Assembly (NCBI RefSeq): GCF_033115175.1
Contig: NC_084840.1
Location: forward strand, 77,143,179 to 77,207,178
DNA: 64,000 bases
Reading direction: 5' to 3'
Origin: Lepus europaeus
Taxonomy: Eukaryota > Chordata > Mammalia > Lagomorpha > Leporidae
Below, in pieces: positions 1 to 10,574 of the stretch. Below the pieces are notes generated by a model. It searched no databases and was not told the DNA's origin. It saw only the letters and a list, made by a program, of their open reading frames with translations. The stretch's first letter is position 1, and each line of letters starts with the position of its first letter. The position numbers and the translations under genes were made by a program.

Positions 1-790
1 TCAAGATCACTAGCAATCAGAGAAATGCAAATCAAAACCACAATGAGGTTCCATCTCACCCCGGTTAGAATGGCTCACATTCAGAAATCTACCAACAACA
101 GATGCTGGAGAGGATGTGGGGAAAAAGGGACACTAATCCACTGTTGGTGGGAATGCTAACTGGTTAAGCCACTATGGAAGTCTGTCTGGAGATTCCTCAG
201 AAACCTGAACATAACCCTACCATACAACCCAGCCATCCCACTCCTTGGAATTTACCCAAAGGAAATTAATTTGGCAAATAAAAAAGCCATCTGCACATTA
301 ATGTTTATTGCAGCTCAATTCACAATAGCTAAGACCTGGAACCAACCCAAATGCCCATCAACAGTAGACTGGATAAAGAAATTATGGGACATGTACTCCA
401 TAGAATACTATACAGCAGTAAGAAACAACGAAACCCAGTCATTTGCAACAAGATGGAGCAATCCGGAAAACATCATGCTGAGTGAATTAAGCCAGTCCCA
501 AAGAGAAAAATATCATTTGTTTTCCCTGATCGGTGACAACTGAGCGCCAAAGGGGAAACCTGTTAAGTGAAATGGACACTATAAGCAACAATGAACTGAT
601 TAGCTCCTGTCCTGACTTTAGATGTACAATGTAATACTTTATCCTTTTTAGTATTTGTTGTTGTTGTTGTTGTTCTAGTACTATTGGTTGAACTCAGTAA
701 TTAACACACAATTATTCTTAGGTGTTGAAATTTTAACTGAAAAGTGATCCCTGTTAAATCTAAGAGTGGAAAAAGAGAGGGAGGAGATGA
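1..790 (+). mobile_element. L1, ORF2 C-terminal end and start of 3' region (runs in from the left)
   Basis: Bases 1-540 are the end of L1 ORF2; an open stretch at 271-543 ends at the ORF2 stop and carries the C-terminal TWNQPKCPSTVDWIKKLW-type sequence. It is followed by a 3' region with a TTG run at 655-675 and the string GAGTGGAAAAAGAGAGGGAG shared with the copy at 11.6-11.8 kb. The element resumes at about 2604. Confidence 0.8.
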
Positions 791-2603
791 AGAGCTATGG
801 GTTATTTAACTATGTGCTTATTTTCAAAGACTTGAATAATCACCTTGTAACAATGATCAGATTTGGTCTATGTTATGTCATGATTTTAAGGAATCTTATT
901 TCAACCAGATATTTTGGATTTTGATATTGGTCTATTATGCTATGTTATATGTGCGTACATATTGTATGTCCACATGGGGAAATTTTATTAAGAGTTTTAT
1001 TTTAAATGGCTTTTAGATAAGATTGTCCATAAATTTAAGCTGCTAAAATCAATCAAAGATACATTTTAATTTGTATGACCTGAATCTGTGTATCATATGT
1101 TTTAAACTTGTTGGTAGAAAGAAACTAAAAACATTTTATATGGTTGTGCTTAAGTTTACTGGTTAAACAAACTACACCATGTTAGATATTTAAGACGTGT
1201 TTTCAAATACATGATTCTTAAAATTTATAGAAGGCATTGGACCTTCCGGTAAATGTTTTATTAAGTTCTTATCTAAGGGTTGAAACGGTTTGCTAAGTAT
1301 TCATGTAATATTGCTATTGTCAGCAAGTGATCTAGGACTTGCTCCCTCATTTCTCTATTCTAAGCCCAACTTGTTCTTTCACTTCTCTATTCTCTTCAAG
1401 GTAGGGAACTAATTCTATTATGAAGGAATCTGTAGGATGCACAATTTAATCTTTAGACCTTATAAGAGATGGCTAACATTTTTCTGTAATAGCATAGCCA
1501 AAATAAGAACTTAACTAATAATCTCATAGCTAGATTCACATCGCCATCAGCGAAGTATACAGTAAGTAGAAAAAAAAACCTCCCTTTCAGACCAAAGGGA
1601 AAGAAAGTTTTAAAGTGAGAATATAATTTTCCTCATGGGCATTGTCTACCTTAGAAAAACTACTACAGAACATGCCTGTGACTATAGACTTGTAGTTCAG
1701 GCCACCAAAGATTAGAGATGGGACACGGGCACTCCCTTGACTTGCATCGTCTGGTCTGCTTTAACACAAACCAGGAGGAAAAGAAAGCTAGGCATCAGAA
1801 GCAATGGGTGGCAGGCCTATTAATGGCTGATCTGTACAGTGATCTGCCCTCAAGGAGACCCAACAGGCCAGTCCACTGCAGTGGCTTTCAATGTGGTAAG
1901 CCTGGGCTTCAGCAGAAGTCAGCTTGTGAAGAGCCCTGGCAGCTCTGCCAAGTGTTGGATCACTGGAAATGGACCTGCCCTGGATCGAAGGATGCCCAGG
2001 TCAGAGCCACAGATCTTATTGGCTCTAAGCTGAAAAGCCCTTCACTCAGCCCAACTTCCAAAGTGACCACTGCAGCTGAGGGGACAGCCAAGTAGGGTCA
2101 GCAACATTGCAGGCAGAACTGTAAATTTCTTGTTAGAGATGCCCCCTGCCTTTACCTGGCCAGCTCTCCTCCCAGGCCAGCCAAGTAATGAAAGTCAACA
2201 GAGTGCCTTCCCCTAGGAGGTTCACACCTCCCTTAGGATATACCCCATGTGAACAGATAGATAGGTCTGGGCCTCTTAACTTACAAGGCCTAAAGCCCAA
2301 CAGATTATTATCAAGCCCCTTCTATCAGGTTCTATTTGCCTCTCAATCAGAAAACTTAGTTGTAGCTTAGACAGCACCTTTCTTAGCTCCTCTAATAATG
2401 ACTCTGTCCTTTGTTCTAGACCCTGTCTAGTCCACTTGGGCCTCATTCCTTTGTAATCATAACCTCTACTCTACCACCAATGGCTCTACTCCCAACATGT
2501 GTGTACTGATGGTCCTCTTCCCCACTTAATGCTGTATAATTGTTCAGACCTGGTTAAGGCCACTCTTAGGATCATTGGTTACTATCCTCAACCTGTCTTT
2601 TAT
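791..2603 (+). other. Non-standard segment inside an L1 3' region, partly retrovirus-like
   Basis: This 1.8 kb replaces the roughly 450 bases that the L1 at 10.6-12.4 kb has between the same flanks. The first 0.9 kb is AT-rich and I do not recognise it. The part from about 1700 contains the retroviral-like relic listed separately. It could be a subfamily-specific L1 3' region or an exchanged or inserted retroviral fragment. Confidence 0.45.
1700..2390 (+). pseudogene. Decayed endogenous retrovirus gag-pro-like relic
   Basis: The forward frames show a cysteine-rich stretch with CxxCGKxG spacing near 1888, then an HWKxxCP-type knuckle near 1960-1980. A protease-like stretch (FLLEM where FLxDTGA would be expected) follows near 2127-2145 after a change of frame. 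Stops at 2093 and beyond and the lost active-site motif show it is not functional. This is recognition by eye of gammaretrovirus-like motifs; no LTRs flank it. Confidence 0.4.
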
Positions 2604-3050
2604 GACCTTGTCTAAATATGATCAGAGTCGGGGAACTTGGAAGGCTTCCATAGCCTTGGCAACTCATGATGACAGCCTAGGGTGGTTACTGGCGCCATAA
2701 ACTAGAGTGTCAATTTGTTGGGTCAACAACAGGAGCCACTGTGCACTTGCTCCTGATGTGGGATCTCTGTCCTTAATGTACTGTACATTTTGATTTAATG
2801 CTGTAACTAGTACTCAAACAGTATGTTTCACTTTGTGTTTCTATGTGGGTGCAAACTGTTGAAGTATTTATACTAAATTGATCTTCTGTATATAAATAGA
2901 ATTGAAAATGAATCTTGATGTGAATGGAAAGGGAGAGGGAGCGGGAGAGGGGAGGGTTGCGGGTGGGAGGGAAATTATGGGAAGGGGAAGCCATTGTAAT
3001 CCATAAGCTGTATACTGGAAATTTATATTCATTAAATAAAAGTTAAAAAA
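2604..3050 (+). mobile_element. L1 3' end (rabbit type)
   Basis: It continues the L1 begun at position 1. It contains the G-rich GGGAGAGGGAGCGGGAGAGG tract and ends TTTATATTCATTAAATAAAAG followed by A residues, the 3' terminus repeated at 10.58, 13.88 (reverse) and 59.56 kb. Confidence 0.85.
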
Positions 3051-3061
3051 AATGATGAAAC

Positions 3062-5382
3062 TGATCCCCCTTTTTGGATTTCCTGTGTCCTGAGATATCA
3101 TCAGAACTTCTATTATTTATTGGTTGTTGTTTATAAACACACTAATCCATGGTGGCTAGTACACCAGAGGTGAATATGTCATCAAGTAATGATAATGATC
3201 ATTTTTTGGATTGTGTTTGACAGAGTATACAAAGCAAATAGAGATACTGAAAAAGGCTTAGCTCCAATTTTTTAATACTGGGATACAGTAACACCCAACA
3301 TTCATGAATGGACAGATGAACTAGAAAATAAATCAATTAAGAGGCAATAGAGATAACCTACACTGTAGATCAAATGGACATAACAAACAGCTACAGAGTA
3401 TCCCATATCATAGCTGCACAATACACATCATTTTCAACAGGACACAGAACATTCCCTAATGTAGAACGTATACTAGACCGTAAAACAGGTCTCAATAAAT
3501 TCTTAAAAATCATAAAATGTATCCTTTCTTTATTTTTTATAATTTCATATTTTTAATTTAATTTTATGAAAACAGAGCTATAATATCACAAAGTGAGGGA
3601 TTTATAACAATTTTTACAGAATGGGGCAAGAAGGATATATTGTCTCTTACATGGTATGATTTAACTAACAATTTTTAGAACTATATGGGAAATGATAGGA
3701 TGTCCACAGTTTTATGCTCTCTACTAACTTCACAAAAAAGATAATGCATGTAGTGTTTGTCTTTTTCAGATTGGATTATTTTATTCAACATAATGACCTC
3801 CAGATATGGAGGTCTGGATTTCCTTCATTTTTATGACTGAGCAATCTTCCAATGCTTTACCCAATCATCAACTGACAGACATACAGATTGAGATTAATTC
3901 CAGATAGCTTTCAAAGAGCTTTATGACGACAATGAACAAAACTGAAAATTTGCAACAAAAGAAATTATGAAAATAACTAATGATTGAACAACATGTTTCT
4001 GAATGATCATTAGTCATAGAAGAAGTCAAAAGAGACATTAAAACATTGTTGGTGCTTATGAAGATCAAAATTCAGCATATCAAAATGCGTAGAATACAGA
4101 TAACACAGTGTTAAGAGGAGGGTTTTTTACAACAGTAAGTGCCTCCATAAAAAATGAAAATAAATAATCTAGCAATGCATCTTAATGACCTAGAAAACCA
4201 AGAACAAAGCAAAACCAACATAAATCAAAGGAAATAAATGATGACATTTAGAGAAGAGATAATGAAATAAAAATTAAAATGAAATGAAGAATGGATTTTC
4301 TGGCAAAATTAAAGAAGATTCAGAAACCACTGAGCAGGCCAACCAAAAAAGAGAGAAGACTCAAATCAATAAAATTAGAAGTAAAAAAGGAAATGTTACA
4401 TGCAATGCCACAGAAACTCAAATTATCATTAGAAATGTTTAGGAAAAAACTATCTGCAAAAAATTGGAAAACTTGGAAGAAGAAATAGATAGATTTCTGG
4501 AAAAATATTTTACCAAAATTCAAGCAAAAACATAAAGGAAACCCAAGCAGACCAATAACCAAGATGGAGATAGAATCAGAAACAAAAGGCCTCCCAAAGA
4601 CAAAAGCTCAGGACGAGATGGATACACTACTGAATTCTACTAACCTTCCAAGGAAAAGCTACTATCAATACTTCAATAGTTCCTTGAAAAAAAAAATACT
4701 TCTCAAAATATTCCAAACAATGAAAAGATAGTGAACCCATCCAAACTCATTCTATGAGACCAGCATACCCTAAATACCAAAATCAAGGAAATGATACAAA
4801 TAAAAGAACCATAGATCAATATTACTGATGACCAGAGATGAAAATATTCTGAAAAAAATAGCTGCAAATAAAATCCAACAATGTATGAAAAAAATTATCC
4901 ACCCTGACCAAGTGGAGGTTATCTCTAAAATGCAGGGACGGTTCAGCTTTTGCAAATCAATAAATAGGATGCAGTAGATCAACAAAATGGGGGATAAAAA
5001 CCACATGAATGTCTCAATAGATGCCAGAAAGCATTTGATAAAATACAACACCTTTCATGATGAAATCCTTTTAAAATATGGGTATAGAATGATCACACAT
5101 TAAAGGGCCATATGAAAAGCCCACATCAATATTATACTGAACAGAGAAAAACTGAAAGCATTTACAGTAAGATCTAGAACAAGATAGGAATGTCAACTCC
5201 TATCACTTTTATTCACTAGAGCTCTGGAAGATTTAACTCAAGCCATTGTGGGAGGAAAAAAAAAAAACAAGGGGATACAAACTGGAAAAGAGGAAGTCAA
5301 ATTATCATTTTTTGCAGATTATGTGCTTCTCTACATAGCCTCTACCAAGAGACAAATGCAACTGATAAGAATATTTAGCAAT
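3062..5382 (+). mobile_element. Old L1 (5' part and ORF2) with a nested antisense L1 end
   Basis: Degenerate ORF2 sequence, for example the block around 3370-3510 and the reverse-transcriptase region at 4840-5340. It resembles 55.14-59.08 kb over its whole length, including the same internal junction near 3520. Confidence 0.7.
3520..3855 (-). mobile_element. Antisense L1 3'-end fragment nested in the L1 above
   Basis: T-rich start, then antisense L1 3' sequence with the CATAATGACCTCCAG motif near 3790. The flanking ORF2 (+) resumes near 3925. Confidence 0.6.
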
Positions 5383-5730
5383 GGCCGGCGCCGCGGCTCA
5401 CTAGGCTAATCCTCCGCCTTGTGGCGCCAGCACACCGGGTTCTAGTCCCGGTCGGGGCGCCGGTTCTGTCCCGGTTGCCCCTCTTCCAGGCCAGCTCTCT
5501 GTTGTGCCCAGGGAGTGCAGTGGAGGATGGCCCAAGTCCTTGGGCCCTGCACCCCATGGGAGACCAGGATAGGCACCTGGCTCCTGCCATCGGATCAGGG
5601 CGGTGCGCCGGCCGCAGCACGCCAGCTATGGCGGCCATTGGAGGGTGAACCAACGGCCAAGGAAGACCTTTCTCTCTCTCTCTCTCTCACTGTCCACTCT
5701 GCCTGTCAAATAAATAAATAAATAAATAAA
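5383..5730 (+). mobile_element. C-repeat SINE, full length, young
   Basis: GC-rich head GGCCGGCGCCGCGGCTCACT, B-box GGTTCTAGTCC, CT tract near 5670, and AAATAAATAAATAAA tail. Confidence 0.9.
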
Positions 5731-5739
5731 GTGAAACAA

Positions 5740-6104
5740 CAGATGAAAGACACCTCTCTCTTGCTCTCTTTATCTCTCTCTCACTCTCGCTCTCTCTCTG
5801 TTTTCAAATAAAATTCAAAAAAAAAACCACAAAGGAAACACTGTAAGAAATTGGCATAGGCATGAATTTGTGAGTCAGACTCCAAAAGCACATGGAATAA
5901 AAGTGAAAATAAACAAATGGGACTTTACCTAACTTACAAACATCTGTACCACAGATAAATGTTTCACAAAGCTAAGAGACAACTCACAGATTGGTAGAAA
6001 ATACTTGCAAACTATGCGTCTGATAACAAAATCAATACCAAAATGCATAAGTACAGGAATGAAATCAACAACATTGAAAAATATTGCAGTTAAGAAATGG
6101 GCAA
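5740..6104 (+). mobile_element. L1 ORF2 continuation
   Basis: Opens with about 90 bases of CT-rich and A-rich SINE-tail-like sequence, then ORF2 sequence (AAATGGGACTTTACCTAA and downstream) that continues the element interrupted at 5382. Confidence 0.6.
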
Positions 6105-6428
6105 GGGGCCGGCGCCATGGTTCACTTGGTTAATCCTCCGCCTGTGGCGCTGGCAAACCATATGGACACCAGGTTCTAGTCCCGGTTGCTCCTCTTCCAG
6201 TCAAGCTCTCTGCTGTGGCCCGAGAGGGCAGTGGAGGATGGCTCAAGTGCTTGGGCCCCTGCAACCGCATGGGAAACCAGGAAAAGCATCTGGCTCCTGG
6301 CTTCAGATCGGTGCAGCGCTGGCCGTAGCAGCCTTTTGGGGAGTGAACAAACGGAAGGAAGACCTTTTTCTCTGTCTCTCTCTCACTGTCTATAACTCTA
6401 CCTGTCAAATAAATAAATAAAAAAAAGC
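6105..6428 (+). mobile_element. C-repeat SINE
   Basis: Head GGGGCCGGCGCCATGGTTCA, B-box GGTTCTAGTCCC, CT tract and A-rich tail; inserted in L1 ORF2. Confidence 0.88.
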
Positions 6429-6447
6429 AAGAAAGAAATGGGCAAAA

Positions 6448-6815
6448 GACTGTGACAGCATTGTGATGGAGCAGGTTAAGCAACTGCCTACCATGGCAGC
6501 GACCCATACATGAGCCAGCTGCTCTACTTTCCATCCAGTTCCCTGCTAATTGCCTATGAAAAGCGGCGGGATATAGTCCAAGTTTTTGGACCCCTGCCAT
6601 CCATGTGGGAAGCCTGGATGAAACTCTTGGCTCCTGGCTTCTTCCTGGGCTAGTCTGGGCAGTCACAGCCATCTGGGTGGTGAACCAGTGAGTAGAGCAT
6701 ATCTATCTGTCTGTCTATCTATCTATCTATCCATCTATCTATCTATCTATCTTTCTATCATCTATTTTTCTATCTCTATCTCTTTTTAATTTTGACTTTC
6801 AAACAAATAAAGATG
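6448..6815 (+). mobile_element. Older SINE with expanded TCTA tract
   Basis: Diverged SINE body (GCAGGTTAAGCAACTGCC near 6470), a (TCTA)n microsatellite at about 6698-6784 in place of the CT tract, then TTTCAAACAAATAAA tail. Confidence 0.7.
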
Positions 6816-6829
6816 TACTAAAAAGAAAA

Positions 6830-7125
6830 TAAGTTGGCAAATTATATGAATAGACATTTTCCAAAGATGAAAAAGTGATGGCCGATAGACACATGAAAAA
6901 AATGCTCAGGATCACTGCGTGAAAATAAAAGCCCAATGCAGTATTAACTCACCCCACTGACAATGGCCATTATCAAAACATAATAACAAGAAATAGGAAG
7001 ATTGTAGAGAAAACAGTACCCTAACACTGTTCTTGGGAGTGAAATTAATATAATCATCATGGAAAACATATGGAGAATTCCTCCAAAAACTACAGATGGG
7101 TCCACCATATGATGCAGCTAATGAA
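6830..7125 (+). mobile_element. L1 ORF2 C-terminal continuation
   Basis: Typical ORF2 3' sequence (AATAGACATTTTCCAAAGATG and downstream), fading out near 7125. Confidence 0.6.
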
Positions 7126-7717
7126 CTTATGTTTCAGTGAGACCAGTTTTACCACATCCACGAGGAAATCACTTGTCTCTTAGCTCTCTGAATCAGCAAT
7201 GTCAGGCATTCCTGAATTTCAACTACAAATTCAGTATGTAACATGTCAGCACAAGCCTTTATTTTCTTGAAATCCATTGTTTTGGAATTATGTTAACATT
7301 GGTCATTCTTGGTAATCTTCTATCTCAAAGGTAACAATCAAGGTCTTGAGTGGTACCTATGGTCCCCTGGTCTCTGTTTCCACTGGAACACCTACTTCCT
7401 CAAATTGTTTGGACCATTCAGGTTCACCTGTTATGCATGAGCATAATTGTCACTCCAGCTCTGAAGTTGGCACAAGGCAGAACATAGCCATCTCCTACCT
7501 TCAGATCTCTGTGCCTACATAAGGTTATAGAAGAGCAAGAAATTTGAAACAGCATTATCATAACTGCCTGAATGTATAGGCATGAATAAAAAATACATTT
7601 TACAATGAAAATCAAAAGACACTACCATTATCTGACTCTTGTTGCTATCCACATTCTGTAAAAATTTTCATTTGACAGTGATTGGAAGATGTCAGAGCAC
7701 AGCATGAAAGTTTTAGC
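7126..7717. other. Unassigned sequence
   Basis: AT-rich single-copy-looking sequence with short chance open frames only. I see no gene or known repeat. Confidence 0.4.
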
Positions 7718-8048
7718 TTTTTTTAAAAAAATGTATTTATTTCTTTGAAAGTCAGAGTTACAGAGTCAGAGGCTGACACAGAGAGTCTTCCACCACTGGT
7801 ACACTACCCAAGAAGCATCAGTCAGAGCTACACCAATCCAAAGCAAGGAGCCATGAACTTCATTCTTTCTCCCTCATGGGTGCCAGGGCTCAAGGACTTG
7901 GGCCATCTTCCACTGCTTCCCAGGCACAATTGCAGGGGGCTGAATCAGAAGTGGGGCAGCCAGGTCTCTACTGGTGCCCATGTGGTAGGTAGCTTTACCT
8001 GCTACACTGGCTTTATAACACAAAGTGGTAAGGGACAGCAGTTCAGAT
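7718..8048 (-). mobile_element. Older SINE, antisense
   Basis: The antisense tail (AAAAAAATGTATTTATTTCTTTGAAAG) is followed by an antisense body with CAAGGACTTGGGCCATCTTCC near 7890. Confidence 0.75.
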
Positions 8049-8099
8049 GAATTGAAGTTTGTGTATAACTTATTTTACCATAAGCTTTTGAAGTTGCTG

Positions 8100-8830
8100 C
8101 AGCAAAAACAGTCATCTGAATAGACCTGTGACATGAATGGGATTGAATCAGTAACCAAAAATCCTAGAGCAGAAACACCGTGGACTTGTTACATTTCCTG
8201 TGGTTCTACCAAATACTTAAATAAATAACACCACTTTGCTTCATCACATTGGAAATGAAATAGAAGGAAACAAACCTAACTCATTCTATGGGACCAAGAT
8301 TAATTTGACACTAAAGTCAAGAATCTCTATTAGAAATTATTATCATTCTCTTAAAACAACATATATTAAATACATGAAATTTGGTCCCTCTGCTTAAATA
8401 GAAAAGTAAAAAGAAAAGAAAGAACTGAAAACTGCAGAATGATATTCTTTATGAATTAGTGATAATTCTCAAGAAAGTGTTAGCTCATCAAATTCAAGAA
8501 CATATTTCGAAATTATACAGAACACCAAGTTGTACTTAATTCCTGATTTCAAATGTGGTTTAATACATTAGTTCAATCCACATAATAAACCACATCAAAA
8601 AGTGACAGCAAGAATAAAATCCATATGATCATTTCAACTGATGCAGAGGAAGCATCTGACAACCTCAACATCTTTCCACAACTAAAACAACTCTGAGAAA
8701 ACTAAGAGAGAGTGAAAGGCCATAGTCAAATACTCACGAATAACATGATACTATGTACATTGCTTATTAGGGACAAATATTCTCTTCTAAGCAGACTTAA
8801 TCATCTTAATGAAGAAGTTCTTCATCACTG
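8100..8830 (+). mobile_element. Old degenerate L1 ORF2 fragment
   Basis: Reverse-transcriptase-region words survive, such as TCAATCCACATAATAAACCACATC near 8572-8595, but no frame is open. Confidence 0.6.
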
Positions 8831-9478
8831 AGGGTGCTCTGTGTATTTGTTGAAACAATGAATGTAAAAGAGCAACACAGTTCTCACCATAACCATTCCT
8901 ATGATCTAAGAGCAGTGGCCACAACTGAGATTCAGTTGACCATAACATTTTAACTACAATTCTTACACACAGATTTTTTAATCTAAAAAAAATTGCATGT
9001 TACTCCCATTATACATATACTTTATTATAAGATTGGGCTTGCCTGAACGGTTTTGTGCATGATCAAGCAATTGCATATTCATATTCTGGGATAGGAGTCA
9101 AGACCTGGTTATAATTCTAGACATTTTAGACTATCATAACAGTATCTTCTTTGATGACCTGTCTATCTAAAAAGTTACCAATCCACACTCTCCAATACTA
9201 CCTATTACACATCCCTGCTTTTTATGTCAAGGTCAAAAATCATGAAATTATTAAAATTTTACCCAAACTATTTAACAGCAGAACTCGTCATTCATGGATT
9301 CTTTTAGATGTCATGAAACGTCTGAGTCAGCCAGCTTATTAATAAAAATATTTGCAGCCAAAGTTACAGTATTGTGTTATTCCTTGTGAGACAAGATCCA
9401 GACCTGGATGGGTGCACTGGAGATTGCACATGTAGGTAGTAGAGATTTAGGAGAAAATCCTTGACATCAGGGCACCTA
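8831..9478. other. Unassigned sequence
   Basis: AT-rich, no coding or repeat signature that I recognise. Confidence 0.4.
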
Positions 9479-10574
9479 GTTTTTTTTTTTAATTTTTATT
9501 AAATAATGAAAAGAGATTTCATGGCATTCATAGGTACATTTCTAAGGAGATAAACATACTTCCCTTCCTCCCCCCTCACTCTCCAAACCATCTCCTCACC
9601 TTCCATTTTTTCATTTCATTATTTTTGCGAAGACATATTTTTAATACACTATATACTCACAGTCTTAATTCACTAGTAACCATACAATCAAAAATTAAAA
9701 GCAAAAAGATCACAGTGCCAAAAACTATAAACAAGGGCTAAATATGACAATTATATCATAAGATGTCCATTTCATTCATTCCTATACATATTTTGTATTC
9801 TATAATAACTGCCACATATCAGGGAAAATATATGATATTTGTCTTTTTGAGATTGGCTGATTTCACTAAGCATAATGATTTCCAGTGGCATCAATTTTGC
9901 TTCAAAGGATTTCACTGTGTAGTATTCCATGGTATATATACAGCACATTTGCTGTCTCCAATCATCAGTCGATGGATATGAGTGATTTCATATCTTAGTC
10001 ATGGTGAATTGAGCTGCAATAAACACGGAGGTGTAAGTTACTCTTCATATGCTGATTTCATTTCTTTGAGAAAATTCCTACAAGTGGAATGGCTGGACCA
10101 TATGATAGATCTATTTTCAGATCTATGAGGAAACTTCTTACTGTCTTCCATAACCATTACATTCCCACCAACAGTGCATTAAGGTACTTCTCTTCTACAT
10201 CCTCACCAGCATTTATTGTTTTTTGATTTGTGGATGATAGCCATTCTGTCTGGAGTGAGGTGATACCTCACTGTGATTTTTATTTACATTCCTCTGATGA
10301 CTAATGATCTTGATCATTTCTTCATTTGTCTGTTAGCAATTTGTTCTCATCGTTTGAAAATTACCTGTTCATGTCCTTTGCTCTATTTTTTAACTGGACT
10401 CTTGTTGTATTCTTGCTGAGTTTCTCGAGCTCTTTATTGATCCTGGCTATCATTGCATAGTTTTCAAATATGTTCTCCCACTATGTTGGTTGTCTCATCA
10501 CTTCATCGAGAGTTTCTACTACAGTGCAGAAGCTTCTAGGTTGTATGTATTCCCATTTGTCTCTTTTAATTTTT
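9479..10574 (-). mobile_element. Old L1 3' end and ORF2 end, antisense
   Basis: Starts with a T run (antisense poly-A), then antisense 3' region and ORF2 C-terminus (CTACAAGTGGAATGGCTGGACC near 10080). It resumes on the far side of a younger L1 at about 12385. Confidence 0.78.

Noticed and set aside
271-543. 90-codon open frame at the window start
   Set aside because: It is the C-terminal end of L1 ORF2, not a host gene.
5383-5480. tRNA-like A and B boxes
   Set aside because: Part of the tRNA-derived SINE head; there is no cloverleaf of a functional tRNA gene, and the same boxes recur in all copies.
7126-7717. Possible remnant of an AKR1C exon 2 predicted by the duplication idea
   Set aside because: I searched by eye for RHxD and SKIADGT-type words on the minus strand in 5.4-20 kb and found none.
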